Below are positions 19,511 through 27,916 of a DNA stretch of 57,417 bases, one piece after another. The notes under the pieces are model-generated. The model ran no database searches. It was not told the DNA's origin and saw only the letters and a program-made list of their open reading frames with translations. Origin of the DNA: Roseovarius litorisediminis (GTDB taxonomy: Bacteria > Pseudomonadota > Alphaproteobacteria > Rhodobacterales > Rhodobacteraceae). A program made the translations under genes and the position numbers. The stretch spans positions 1 through 57,417 of the forward strand of contig NZ_FWFL01000013.1 of NCBI RefSeq assembly GCF_900172295.1, given 5' to 3'. Position 1 is the stretch's first letter; the number at the start of each line of letters is the position of its first letter.

Positions 19511-20842
19511 ATGACGGAACGTTCGGTCCTGACGCCGGATTGCAAAGACAGTTCGTACTGGCTGGAGGATCTGCCGGTTTCCCCGACACTGCCCACCGCG
19601 CCGCTGCAGACCGTTGATGTGGCCATTGTCGGCTCGGGCTATACCGGCATGCAGGCGGCGATTGAAACTGCGCGCGGCGGGCGGTCGACTTTGGTGTTGG
19701 ACGCGCAAGACCCCGGCTGGGGATGCAGCACCCGCAACGGCGGCCAGATCAGCACCAGCATCAAACCCAGCCTGCAAAAACTGACGTCGAAATATGGGGC
19801 GGCGCGCGCCCGCGCGATCCGGCAAGAGGGCGAAACCGCGCTTGAGTGGATCGAGGAGTTTGTTACGGCCGAAGGCATCGACTGTGATTTCCGCCGCAAT
19901 GGCCGCTATCATGCCGCCCATACGCCCGGCCATTACGAGGAACTGGCCCGCGATTCTGATACCCTGCGCAAGAACGAAGGCATCGAGTCGTTTGTCGTAC
20001 CGCGTGCCGATCAGCGCACTGAGCTGGGTTCGGATGGCTATCACGGCGGCGTTGTCTTTACGCGCCACGCCTCGTTGGACCCGGCGAAGTATCACCGGGG
20101 TCTTTTGCAGACGGCGCTTGATGCGGGCGCGCATGTGGTTGGACATTGTGCCGTCACGGACATTGCCCGCGACGCAAGCGGCTTTCATCTGACCACTGAA
20201 AAAGGCCCGGTGCGCGCCCGTGACGTGATTGTGGCCACCAACGGCTATACCACCGGAATCACGCCATGGCTGCAACGCCGGGTGATCCCGATCGGCAGTT
20301 ATGTCATCGCGACCGAGCCTTTGCCAAGCGATCTGATGGCCGAGCTTTTCCCCACAAACCGCATCGCCAGCGACACCTGCAAGGTGGTCTATTACTACCG
20401 CCCCTCGCCCGATGGGCAGCGGGTGCTGTTTGGCGGACGGGTGTCGGCGAATGAAACCAATACCACCATCAGCGGGCCGAAACTTTTTGCCGACATGTGC
20501 CGCATCTTTCCGCAACTTTCCCCCTACCGCGTTACCCATTCGTGGATGGGCCGGGTTGCCTATACATTTGACGAGCTGGCCCACACCGGTGTGCATGACG
20601 GGGTGCATTACGCCATGGGCTATTGCGGGTCGGGCGTATCAATGGCCAGTTATCTGGGCAAGCGGCTGGGGCAAAAGGTGCTGGGGCATGCCGAGGGGCA
20701 AACCGCCTTCGACGGGCTGCAAAACCCGACGCGGCCGCTTTATACCGGCAACCCCTGGTTTCTGCCCGCCGCCGTGGCATGGTATCGTCACCAGGACGAA
20801 CGCCAGCGCAGACGCGCGGCGGCCCTGAATGATCAGGCATAA
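19511..20842 (+). CDS. FAD-dependent amine/amino-acid oxidase (PuuB/OrdL-like)
   Basis: A 443-residue DAO-family flavoprotein. The Rossmann FAD motif is VAIVGSGYTGMQAAIE near residue 38, then WGCSTRNGGQISTSIKP, the family segment around the flavin. Later motifs are VIVATNGYTT and YCGSGVSMASYLGK near residue 370. Relatives oxidise gamma-glutamylputrescine or N-methyl and D-amino substrates. It opens an operon with a Pot-type ABC importer, so the likely substrate is an amine or amino acid taken up by that importer. Confidence 0.85.
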   Translation: MTERSVLTPDCKDSSYWLEDLPVSPTLPTAPLQTVDVAIVGSGYTGMQAAIETARGGRSTLVLDAQDPGWGCSTRNGGQISTSIKPSLQKLTSKYGAARARAIRQEGETALEWIEEFVTAEGIDCDFRRNGRYHAAHTPGHYEELARDSDTLRKNEGIESFVVPRADQRTELGSDGYHGGVVFTRHASLDPAKYHRGLLQTALDAGAHVVGHCAVTDIARDASGFHLTTEKGPVRARDVIVATNGYTTGITPWLQRRVIPIGSYVIATEPLPSDLMAELFPTNRIASDTCKVVYYYRPSPDGQRVLFGGRVSANETNTTISGPKLFADMCRIFPQLSPYRVTHSWMGRVAYTFDELAHTGVHDGVHYAMGYCGSGVSMASYLGKRLGQKVLGHAEGQTAFDGLQNPTRPLYTGNPWFLPAAVAWYRHQDERQRRRAAALNDQA

Positions 20843-20932
20843 CCGGGCGGCAATACGCCAAACCGCGCGGACGAAAAACAGGCGAACAAGGCTTGCCCGA
20901 TGGGCAGCAAAACTACAACAAGGAGGAAAGAT

Positions 20933-21973
20933 ATGAAACGAACACTAGGATTGACACTGGCGGCGTCGCTGTTGGGAACAGCGGTCTATGCGCAGGAAAA
21001 AACAGTGACGATCGCCTCATGGGGCGGCTCGTATCAAGAGGCCCAAAGCAAGGCCCTGTTTGATCCGGCGGCAGCCAATACCGGCATCATCGTGAAACAG
21101 GAGACCTATGGCGGCATGTCCGATGTGCGCCTGCAGGTGTCTTCGGGGGCGGTATCGCTGGATATCGTGGCCAGCGGATCAGGTTCGGCCGCGCGCGCCG
21201 GGGCCGAGGGGCTGCTGGAGCCGCTGGATTATTCGATAATTGACGTCTCGACCTTCTATCCCACGCTGAAATCCGAATTCTGCGTCGGTGGCGATGTGTT
21301 CTCGACTGTCTATGCCTGGAACACGGCAACCTATGGCGATGCCGGTCCGCAAAACTGGGCGGATTTCTTTGACACCGAGAAATTCCCCGGCAAGCGCGCC
21401 TATCGTAACAAGGTTGCCGGCGCGCTTGAACCGGCGCTGATGGCTGACGGCGTCGCCCCCGAAGATGTTTACACGGTGCTGGATTCCGAAGAAGGGATTG
21501 AACGCGCGATTGACAAGATCCGAGAGCTTAAACCGAATATCGACGTATTCTGGAGCTCGGGCGCGCAACATGCGCAGTTGATGAAAGACGGTGAGGTTGA
21601 CATGACCACCGGCTGGAACGGGCGCTTTGACAATGCCGCCAAGGATGGTGGCAAGGTGAAATACAGCTTTAATCAGGCGCTGCTGGATTATGACTGTTTC
21701 GCTATCCCCAAAGGCGCGCCCAACAAAGATACGGCGATGGAGTTCCTCGCCGAGATTTCCAAGGCCGAGTATCAGGACGACCTGCCGAAATACATCACCT
21801 ATGGCCCCACCAACAAGGCCGCTTATGACACCGGTGAAATCAGTGCCGAGGTCGCCGCTGGCCTGCCTTCCTCTCCGGCCAATGCAGCAATGCAACTGCC
21901 CGTGTCACTGGAATGGTACGCCAAGTGGGAAACCATCGCAGATGAGATGTATCAGGAAATGCTGACCGAGTAA
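20933..21973 (+). CDS. ABC transporter substrate-binding protein, spermidine/putrescine (PotD) type
   Basis: I start at the ATG at 20933, preceded by AAGGAGG (346 residues). A Sec signal peptide (1-20) ends in VYAQ. The mature protein begins KTVTIASWGGSYQEAQSKALFDP, the typical start of extracellular family 1 proteins of the Pot/opine group; TTGWNGRFDNAA lies around residue 222. It delivers substrate to the ATPase and two permeases that follow. A perfect 11-bp stem-loop directly after the gene separates it from the ATPase gene. Confidence 0.9.
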   Translation: MKRTLGLTLAASLLGTAVYAQEKTVTIASWGGSYQEAQSKALFDPAAANTGIIVKQETYGGMSDVRLQVSSGAVSLDIVASGSGSAARAGAEGLLEPLDYSIIDVSTFYPTLKSEFCVGGDVFSTVYAWNTATYGDAGPQNWADFFDTEKFPGKRAYRNKVAGALEPALMADGVAPEDVYTVLDSEEGIERAIDKIRELKPNIDVFWSSGAQHAQLMKDGEVDMTTGWNGRFDNAAKDGGKVKYSFNQALLDYDCFAIPKGAPNKDTAMEFLAEISKAEYQDDLPKYITYGPTNKAAYDTGEISAEVAAGLPSSPANAAMQLPVSLEWYAKWETIADEMYQEMLTE

Positions 21974-21992
21974 TCGGATCCGTCCACGCAAC

Positions 21993-22020
21993 TGTCGCGG
22001 GCCTGCAATGGCCCGCGACA
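21993..22020 (+). terminator. Intercistronic stem-loop between binding protein and ATPase genes
   Basis: TGTCGCGGGCC (21993-22003) pairs perfectly with GGCCCGCGACA (22010-22020) over a 6-base loop. No strong T-run follows, so it is more likely an mRNA-stabilising or attenuating element than a full terminator. It engulfs the ATG at 22008 and so argues against that ATG as the ATPase start. Confidence 0.8.
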
Positions 22021-22040
22021 CGACTGAAGGAAGACCCAAA

Positions 22041-23117
22041 TTGACCCAGGCCCTGCCCATTACCATCCGCAACGTTACCAAGAAATACGGGGCGGTGCAT
22101 GCGCTGGATGACGTGTCACTGGATGTGCAAAGCGGCGAATTTCTGACGCTGCTTGGCCCCTCCGGTTCGGGCAAAACCACCCTGTTGATGGTGCTGGCCG
22201 GGTTCACCCGCCCCGACAACGGCAGCCTGAAATTCGGACCTGATGAGGTGATCCGCAAGGCCCCGCATCTGCGCGATGTCGGCATGGTGTTCCAGAACTA
22301 TGCCCTGTTTCCCCATATGACCGTATCGGGCAATGTGGGCTATCCGCTGCGCCTGCGCAAAGTGCCAAAACCCGAGGCCGCCGCCCGGATTGAGCGCGCG
22401 TTGGATACCGTGCAGCTGGGCGGCTACGGCGACCGGCGGATTGACCAGCTTTCGGGCGGGCAAAAACAACGCGTGGCGCTGGCCCGCTCGATTGTGTTTG
22501 AGCCGCGCATCCTGCTGATGGACGAACCGCTGTCGGCGCTGGACAAGAAGTTGCGCGACCGCATGCAGATCGAATTGCGCCACCTGCACGAAAAACTGGG
22601 CATGACCACCGTTTACGTGACCCACGACCAGCGCGAGGCGCTGACGATGTCGGACCGGATCGCGGTGGTAAACCACGGCAAGATCATGCAGCTTGCCACG
22701 CCGCAGCAGTTATATGACAGCCCGGCCAATCGCTTTGTGGCTGACTTCATCGGCGATTCCACATTTTTGCCGGTTACCCGTAAGGGCAGTCAGGTGCTCT
22801 ATGGCGACACTGTTCTCATGCATTCGGGCGCCCTGCCTGACACCCCGACGCTGGCCCTGATGGTGCGCCCCGAACGGTTGCGGCTTGCCGGAGCAGACAG
22901 CGCCGATAATGCCAATATCTTTCACGCCACGGCCTCGGAAGTAGTGTATCAGGGCGACAGCTATCTGATGTATGCGCGCCTGTCCGACGGGTCCGAGATC
23001 AGCCTGCGCGGCTCGATCCGGGGCGGTACCGTCACCGGCCTGCCTGCCGTGGGCGACCCTGTGACACTGGCGCTTGATCCCGCCGACACCATCCTGATCG
23101 ACGGCGGGGATCACTGA
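22041..23117 (+). CDS. ABC transporter ATPase (PotA type)
   Basis: Energises the importer. Walker A is GPSGSGKTT, signature LSGGQKQRVALAR, Walker B ILLMDEPLSALD, and the H-loop is YVTHDQREA. A TOBE domain fills the last 110 residues. I place the start at TTG 22041 (358 residues) because AAGGAAG stands before it. The upstream in-frame ATG at 22008 lies inside a perfect stem-loop and has no ribosome site. Confidence 0.93.
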   Translation: MTQALPITIRNVTKKYGAVHALDDVSLDVQSGEFLTLLGPSGSGKTTLLMVLAGFTRPDNGSLKFGPDEVIRKAPHLRDVGMVFQNYALFPHMTVSGNVGYPLRLRKVPKPEAAARIERALDTVQLGGYGDRRIDQLSGGQKQRVALARSIVFEPRILLMDEPLSALDKKLRDRMQIELRHLHEKLGMTTVYVTHDQREALTMSDRIAVVNHGKIMQLATPQQLYDSPANRFVADFIGDSTFLPVTRKGSQVLYGDTVLMHSGALPDTPTLALMVRPERLRLAGADSADNANIFHATASEVVYQGDSYLMYARLSDGSEISLRGSIRGGTVTGLPAVGDPVTLALDPADTILIDGGDH

Positions 23118-23118
23118 C

Positions 23119-24009
23119 ATGGCCATGACCGCGACAGACACCAACCGCGCAGGTCTGCGCCGCGATGGGCATCTGGAAAAACTAAAACTTTTCGGCCTTA
23201 GCTCGCCCGCACTGCTGATGGTGTTGGTTATACTGGTCATCCCCGTTGGCTGGCTGTTTTATGTGTCTTTTGTCGGCGCCGACGGGCAGTTCTCGCTGGA
23301 AAACTACGCCCGCATGATCAAACGCAAATCCTACTTCCGGATTTTCATGACAACCTTTCAGGTCAGCCTGCTGACCACGGGTATCTGCATCGTGATCGGC
23401 TATCCGCTGGCCTATTTCCTGTCGCAACTGCCCAGCCGTCTGGCCAATCTTTGTCTGATCACCGTTCTGCTGCCGTTCTGGACATCACTTCTGGTGCGCA
23501 CCTACGCCTGGCTTGTCTTGCTGCAAAAGAAGGGGCTGGTGAACGATTGGGCGATCTCGCTTGGCCTGTGGGACGAACCGATAAAGATCGTGCACAACAT
23601 GACCGGCACGCTGATCGGCATGGTCCATATCATGCTGCCGTTTCTGATCCTGCCGGTTTACAACGCGATGAAGGCGATTGACCGCGATTACCTCAAGGCA
23701 GCGTCGAACCTTGGCGCAAGCCCTCGCAAAGCGTTCTGGACAGTTTTCTTTCCGCTCTCGACGCCCGGGCTTTTTGCCGGGTCACTGATGGTATTTGTGC
23801 TGTGTCTTGGGTTCTTCGTCACCCCGGCGGTGCTGGGCGGTGGCAAGGTGATCATGGTGTCGATGAAAATCGTCTCGAACATCGAGCTTTTTGTGAACTG
23901 GGGGGCTGCCAGCGCGCTTGGCGTGGTGCTTTTGGTTCTGACCATGGCTATCCTCTGGATCGCTTCGCGGTTCGTGAACCTCGCGGCGATGACCGGGGGG
24001 GGACACTGA
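23119..24009 (+). CDS. ABC transporter permease (PotB type)
   Basis: A 296-residue inner-membrane permease with six helices. The EAA loop that contacts the ATPase reads YLKAASNLGASPRKAFWTVF-type around residue 192. It starts one base after the ATPase stop and overlaps the next permease gene by a single base (TGATG). Together with that gene it forms the heterodimeric channel. Confidence 0.92.
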   Translation: MAMTATDTNRAGLRRDGHLEKLKLFGLSSPALLMVLVILVIPVGWLFYVSFVGADGQFSLENYARMIKRKSYFRIFMTTFQVSLLTTGICIVIGYPLAYFLSQLPSRLANLCLITVLLPFWTSLLVRTYAWLVLLQKKGLVNDWAISLGLWDEPIKIVHNMTGTLIGMVHIMLPFLILPVYNAMKAIDRDYLKAASNLGASPRKAFWTVFFPLSTPGLFAGSLMVFVLCLGFFVTPAVLGGGKVIMVSMKIVSNIELFVNWGAASALGVVLLVLTMAILWIASRFVNLAAMTGGGH

Positions 24010-24833
24010 TGCTCAACTGGCTCAAAAGTCCTGCGTCGGAAACGCAGATCACCCATGGCCAGCGGCTGTGGCTTTATGCCTTTGCGATCCTCATCATGAT
24101 ACTTTTGGTGACGCCCACGCTGATCGTGATTCCGATGTCTTTTTCAGACTCGCAATATCTGGAATTTCCGCCAGAGAAATGGTCGCTGCGCTGGTACGAC
24201 AATTACTTTTCCTCACCCGAATGGATGCAGGCCACGGTGACCTCTCTCAAGGCCGCGTTTCTGACCATGCTGGTGGCCACCCCGGTGGGTGTGGTCGCCG
24301 CCTACGGCTTGCATACCTCGCGCATCGCACTGGTGCGACTGGCCTTCATGCTGCTGATCACGCCGATGATGGTGCCGGTGGTGCTGGTGGCAATCGGCGC
24401 GTTTTATGCCTTTGTCAAACTCAACCTGCTTTATTCACTGACCGGGCTGGTGCTGGCGCACAGCATTTTGGCGCTGCCGCTGGTGGTGATCGTCACCGGA
24501 TCGGCGCTGAAAAGCTATGACATGAATCAGGAACTGGCAGCCCGCAGCCTTGGTGCCCCGCGCTGGAAGGCGTTCGTCACCGTCACCCTGCCGCAGATAC
24601 GCTTTGCGGTGGTCACGGCGGCACTTCTGGCGTTTCTCACCTCGTTTGATGAAGTTGTGATTGCCATGTTCATTTCGGGCGGCGATAACCCGACTTTGAC
24701 GCGCAACATGTTCAACGCATTGCGCGATCAGATCGACCCGACGATTGCCGCCATTTCGACCATCATGATCGTGGTGACATCGCTGATGATGGTCCTGGCG
24801 CAACTTTTTGGGCGTGGCCCTGCGGGAAAATAA
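24009..24833 (+). CDS. ABC transporter permease (PotC type)
   Basis: The 274-residue second permease has six helices and the EAA-type loop LAARSLGAPRWKAFVTVTLP near residue 178. I choose the ATG at 24009, which overlaps the preceding stop; a longer open frame upstream is only antisense-free readthrough of the first permease region. It completes the transporter of this operon. Confidence 0.92.
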   Translation: MLNWLKSPASETQITHGQRLWLYAFAILIMILLVTPTLIVIPMSFSDSQYLEFPPEKWSLRWYDNYFSSPEWMQATVTSLKAAFLTMLVATPVGVVAAYGLHTSRIALVRLAFMLLITPMMVPVVLVAIGAFYAFVKLNLLYSLTGLVLAHSILALPLVVIVTGSALKSYDMNQELAARSLGAPRWKAFVTVTLPQIRFAVVTAALLAFLTSFDEVVIAMFISGGDNPTLTRNMFNALRDQIDPTIAAISTIMIVVTSLMMVLAQLFGRGPAGK

Positions 24834-24834
24834 C

Positions 24835-26451
24835 GTGCAGCAATTTGACTATGTGATTGTCGGGGCCGGTTCTGCCGGGTCAGCGCTGGCCAGCCGCCTG
24901 ACGGAAAGTGGAAAATACACCGCGCTGCTGCTTGAGGCGGGCGGGTCTGATCGGACGTTCTGGGTTCAGATGCCGCTTGGCTATGGCAAGGTCTTTCACG
25001 ATCCGTCCGTGAACTGGCGCTACACGACCGAGCCTGATCCAAACCTTGACAACCAGCGCTCCTACTGGCCGCGCGGCAAGGTGCTGGGCGGCTCAAGTTC
25101 GATCAATGCGATGGTCTGGGTGCGTGGCCACCCAAACGACTATGCCGAATGGGGGGCCGCCGCCCCCGGCTGGGGCTGGGACGAGGTCGCGCCGGTTTTT
25201 CACCGCATGGAAGACTGGGACGGCCCGGCCAACCCCACCCGCGGCACTGGTGGCCCACAGGCGGTGCACGACGTCAAGGATGAGGTCCATCCCCTGACCC
25301 GCAGCTATCTTGAGGCCGCAGAACAGGCGGGGATCGCCACCAACCCCGATTACAACGCCGCCAATATGGAAGGGGCCGCCTGCTATCAGATATCGTCCCG
25401 CGGCGGCATCCGTGCCTCGGCCGCGCGCAGCTATCTATGGCCCGCCAAAAAGCGCCGCAACCTTGATATCCAAACCAGGGCGCATGTCACCCGCATCCTG
25501 TTTGACGGCACGCGCGCGGTGGGCGTGGAATACCGCCAAAACGGCCAGACCAGAACCGCCCATGCCCACGCTGAAGTGATCCTTTGTGGCGGGGCCATCA
25601 ACTCGCCGCAACTGCTGCAACTGTCCGGTATCGGCCCCAGTGCTGTTTTGCAAAACCACGGGATTGAGGTGCTGTCCGAGTCCCCCAATGTCGGCCGCAA
25701 TTTACAGGATCATCTGGGCAGCGATATCTACTACCGTGCCACTGTTCCGACGCTTAATCAGGAACTGCGCCCGATGCTGGGCAAGCTGCGCGCGGGCCTG
25801 CGATATATTCTGACACGCAAAGGCCCTCTGTCGCTCAGCCTGAATCAGGGCGGCGGTTTTGTGCGGCTTGACCCGGAGGCCCCTGGCCCCGACCTTCAAC
25901 TTTATTTCTCGCCCGTCAGCTATACCCGCGCGCCCGTCGGCGTACGGCCTTTGATGAACCCCGACCCGTTTCGCGGCTTTCTGATGGGCTTTAGCCCCTG
26001 CAAACCGACCAGCACCGGCTATCTGCAAATCCGTTCGCCCGATCCGATGGCAGCGCCCGAGCTGCACCCCAACTATCTGGATACCGAATATGACCGCGCA
26101 ATGATGCTTAAAGGCATCCACCTGATGCGTCGGATCGCACGCAGTCCGGCCCTGCAATCGGTGATCGAATCCGAGATGACACCGGGCGCGGATATCACCA
26201 GCGACGACCAGATCGCGGCCTATATCCGGCAAAAGGCCTGGACCGTTTTTCACCAATGTTCCACCTGCCGCATGGGTCGCGATGCAGGCGTATCGGTGGT
26301 GGATGCGCGCCTGCGGGTGCACGGCATTCAAGGCCTGCGCGTGGCCGATGCCTCGATCTTTCCCACCATCCCCACCGGCAATACCAACGCGCCTGCCATC
26401 ATGGTCGGCGAACGCGCCTCGGACCTTATTTTACAAGACGCCAAAGGCTGA
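24835..26451 (+). CDS. GMC-family FAD oxidoreductase (choline-dehydrogenase-like)
   Basis: I start at the GTG at 24835, one base after the permease stop (538 residues). The FAD-binding motif VIVGAGSAGSALASRL is followed by LLEAGG, the GMC signature LGGSSSINAMVWVRG, and the C-terminal HQCSTCRMG and FPTIPTGNTNAPAIMVGER, with the active-site region near them. Family members oxidise primary alcohols such as choline to aldehydes. Operon position suggests it oxidises an alcohol group of the imported compound or a product of the FAD amine oxidase. Confidence 0.88.
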   Translation: MQQFDYVIVGAGSAGSALASRLTESGKYTALLLEAGGSDRTFWVQMPLGYGKVFHDPSVNWRYTTEPDPNLDNQRSYWPRGKVLGGSSSINAMVWVRGHPNDYAEWGAAAPGWGWDEVAPVFHRMEDWDGPANPTRGTGGPQAVHDVKDEVHPLTRSYLEAAEQAGIATNPDYNAANMEGAACYQISSRGGIRASAARSYLWPAKKRRNLDIQTRAHVTRILFDGTRAVGVEYRQNGQTRTAHAHAEVILCGGAINSPQLLQLSGIGPSAVLQNHGIEVLSESPNVGRNLQDHLGSDIYYRATVPTLNQELRPMLGKLRAGLRYILTRKGPLSLSLNQGGGFVRLDPEAPGPDLQLYFSPVSYTRAPVGVRPLMNPDPFRGFLMGFSPCKPTSTGYLQIRSPDPMAAPELHPNYLDTEYDRAMMLKGIHLMRRIARSPALQSVIESEMTPGADITSDDQIAAYIRQKAWTVFHQCSTCRMGRDAGVSVVDARLRVHGIQGLRVADASIFPTIPTGNTNAPAIMVGERASDLILQDAKG

Positions 26452-26462
26452 AAGGGTTTTTC

Positions 26463-27566
26463 ATGAAACTGAAATCAATCGAAACGTTCACCAATCAGGC
26501 CGTCGGCTTTGTGCGGGTCACAGCCGAGGATGGATCACAGGGCTGGGGGCAGGTTTCCACCTATCATTCCGACATCACCTGTCAGGTGCTGCACCGGCAG
26601 GTCGCACCCTGGACGTTGGGGCAGGACACCACCGATCTGGATGACCTTCTTGATATCGTGGCCGAGCGCGAGCATAAATTTCCCGGCTCGTACCTGCGCC
26701 GGGCCATGGCGGGCCTTGATACTGCGATCTGGGACATGCGCGGCAAACAGGCGGGCAAACCCGTGGCCGAACTGTTGGGCGGGACGCCGGGACTTATCCG
26801 CGCCTATGCGTCGTCGATGAAACGCGACATTACCCCTGCGGATGAGGCCGCGCGCCTGAAACACTTGCGCGACACTCAAGGCTTTGACGCCTTCAAGGTG
26901 CGGGCAGGGGCCGAAGTGGGCCGCAACGCCGATGAATGGCCCGGCCGGACCGAGGAAATCATCCCGACCATGCGCCGCGAACTGGGTGACAACGTGGATC
27001 TGCTGATCGACGCCAACAGCTGCTATTCGCCGACACGCGCCATCGAAGTGGGCCATACCCTGCAGGATCACGGTTTTTGCCACTATGAAGAACCCTGTCC
27101 CTATTGGGAACTGGAGCAAACCAAACAGGTCGCCGACGCGCTGGATATTGATGTGACGGGCGGCGAACAGGATTGTGACCTGCCGACATGGAAGCGGATG
27201 ATCGACATGCGGGCGGTCGATATCGTGCAGCCTGATATCCTGTATCTTGGCGGTATCTGCCGCACGATGCGAGTGGTCGAAATGGCCCGCACCGCCGGAC
27301 TGCCGGTCACCCCGCATTGCGCCAACTGGTCGTTGGTCACCCTCTTTACCATGCACCTTCTGCGTGCCATCCCCAATGCTGGCAAATATCTGGAGTTCTC
27401 GATCGAAGGTGCGGATTACTACCCTTGGCAGGAAGGTCTCTTTGTGCAGTCCCCTTACACAATCGAAGATGGCCATGCGCGTGTGACCGACACGCCCGGT
27501 TGGGGCGTCGAAATCGATCCGGAATGGCTGGCAAGGTCAAGTTATCAGATCAGTGACCTGCCCTGA
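26463..27566 (+). CDS. Enolase-superfamily enzyme (mandelate racemase/muconate lactonising type)
   Basis: A 367-residue member of the MR/MLE group. Metal ligands are the Asp of LLIDANS, the Glu of YEEPCP and the Glu of TGGEQDC. Candidate base residues are the Lys of DAFKVRAG and the His of VTPHCANWS, with the Asp of VQPDILYLGG as its dyad partner. This fits the MR subgroup, which includes acid-sugar dehydratases and racemases. The start at 26463 follows the GMC gene by 11 bases. The substrate is unknown and cannot be predicted without structure or homology. Confidence 0.85.
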   Translation: MKLKSIETFTNQAVGFVRVTAEDGSQGWGQVSTYHSDITCQVLHRQVAPWTLGQDTTDLDDLLDIVAEREHKFPGSYLRRAMAGLDTAIWDMRGKQAGKPVAELLGGTPGLIRAYASSMKRDITPADEAARLKHLRDTQGFDAFKVRAGAEVGRNADEWPGRTEEIIPTMRRELGDNVDLLIDANSCYSPTRAIEVGHTLQDHGFCHYEEPCPYWELEQTKQVADALDIDVTGGEQDCDLPTWKRMIDMRAVDIVQPDILYLGGICRTMRVVEMARTAGLPVTPHCANWSLVTLFTMHLLRAIPNAGKYLEFSIEGADYYPWQEGLFVQSPYTIEDGHARVTDTPGWGVEIDPEWLARSSYQISDLP

Positions 27567-27916
27567 ACAAACAAGGCCCGGGCATTGTTTCCGGGGCTTG
27601 CGGCAGGCCCCATAATATTGCTCTGGACGAGGAAACCGGCTGGATCAGGGTAAATCGTTTTGAAGCACTTTCGCAGCAGATCTTGCATCCAACGGTGCGA
27701 AAGTGGAATCCGGACAAACCGCATCTGATTACACCGATTTCGACATCACCCTGCGACTTGCGGTCTTAGGTGAAATCAATTGCGCCAATCGATTGCTCCG
27801 CGTTTCGCAAGTAACCAATGGCGTCAAACAGCCCTTTGTTTCGCCTCATGCGGGGGCGATAACTTGACGTAGGGGCCAGACAATGCGTTACTTTTTTCAT
27901 TATCTGGAGTAATATC
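27567..27916. other. 350-base intergenic stretch, nothing recognised
   Basis: No open frame of note lies here. A short GC hairpin (GGGGC...GCCCC) near 27593-27611 may weakly terminate the preceding operon. The remaining sequence shows no tRNA, no repeat and no clear promoter that I could defend. Confidence 0.4.
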
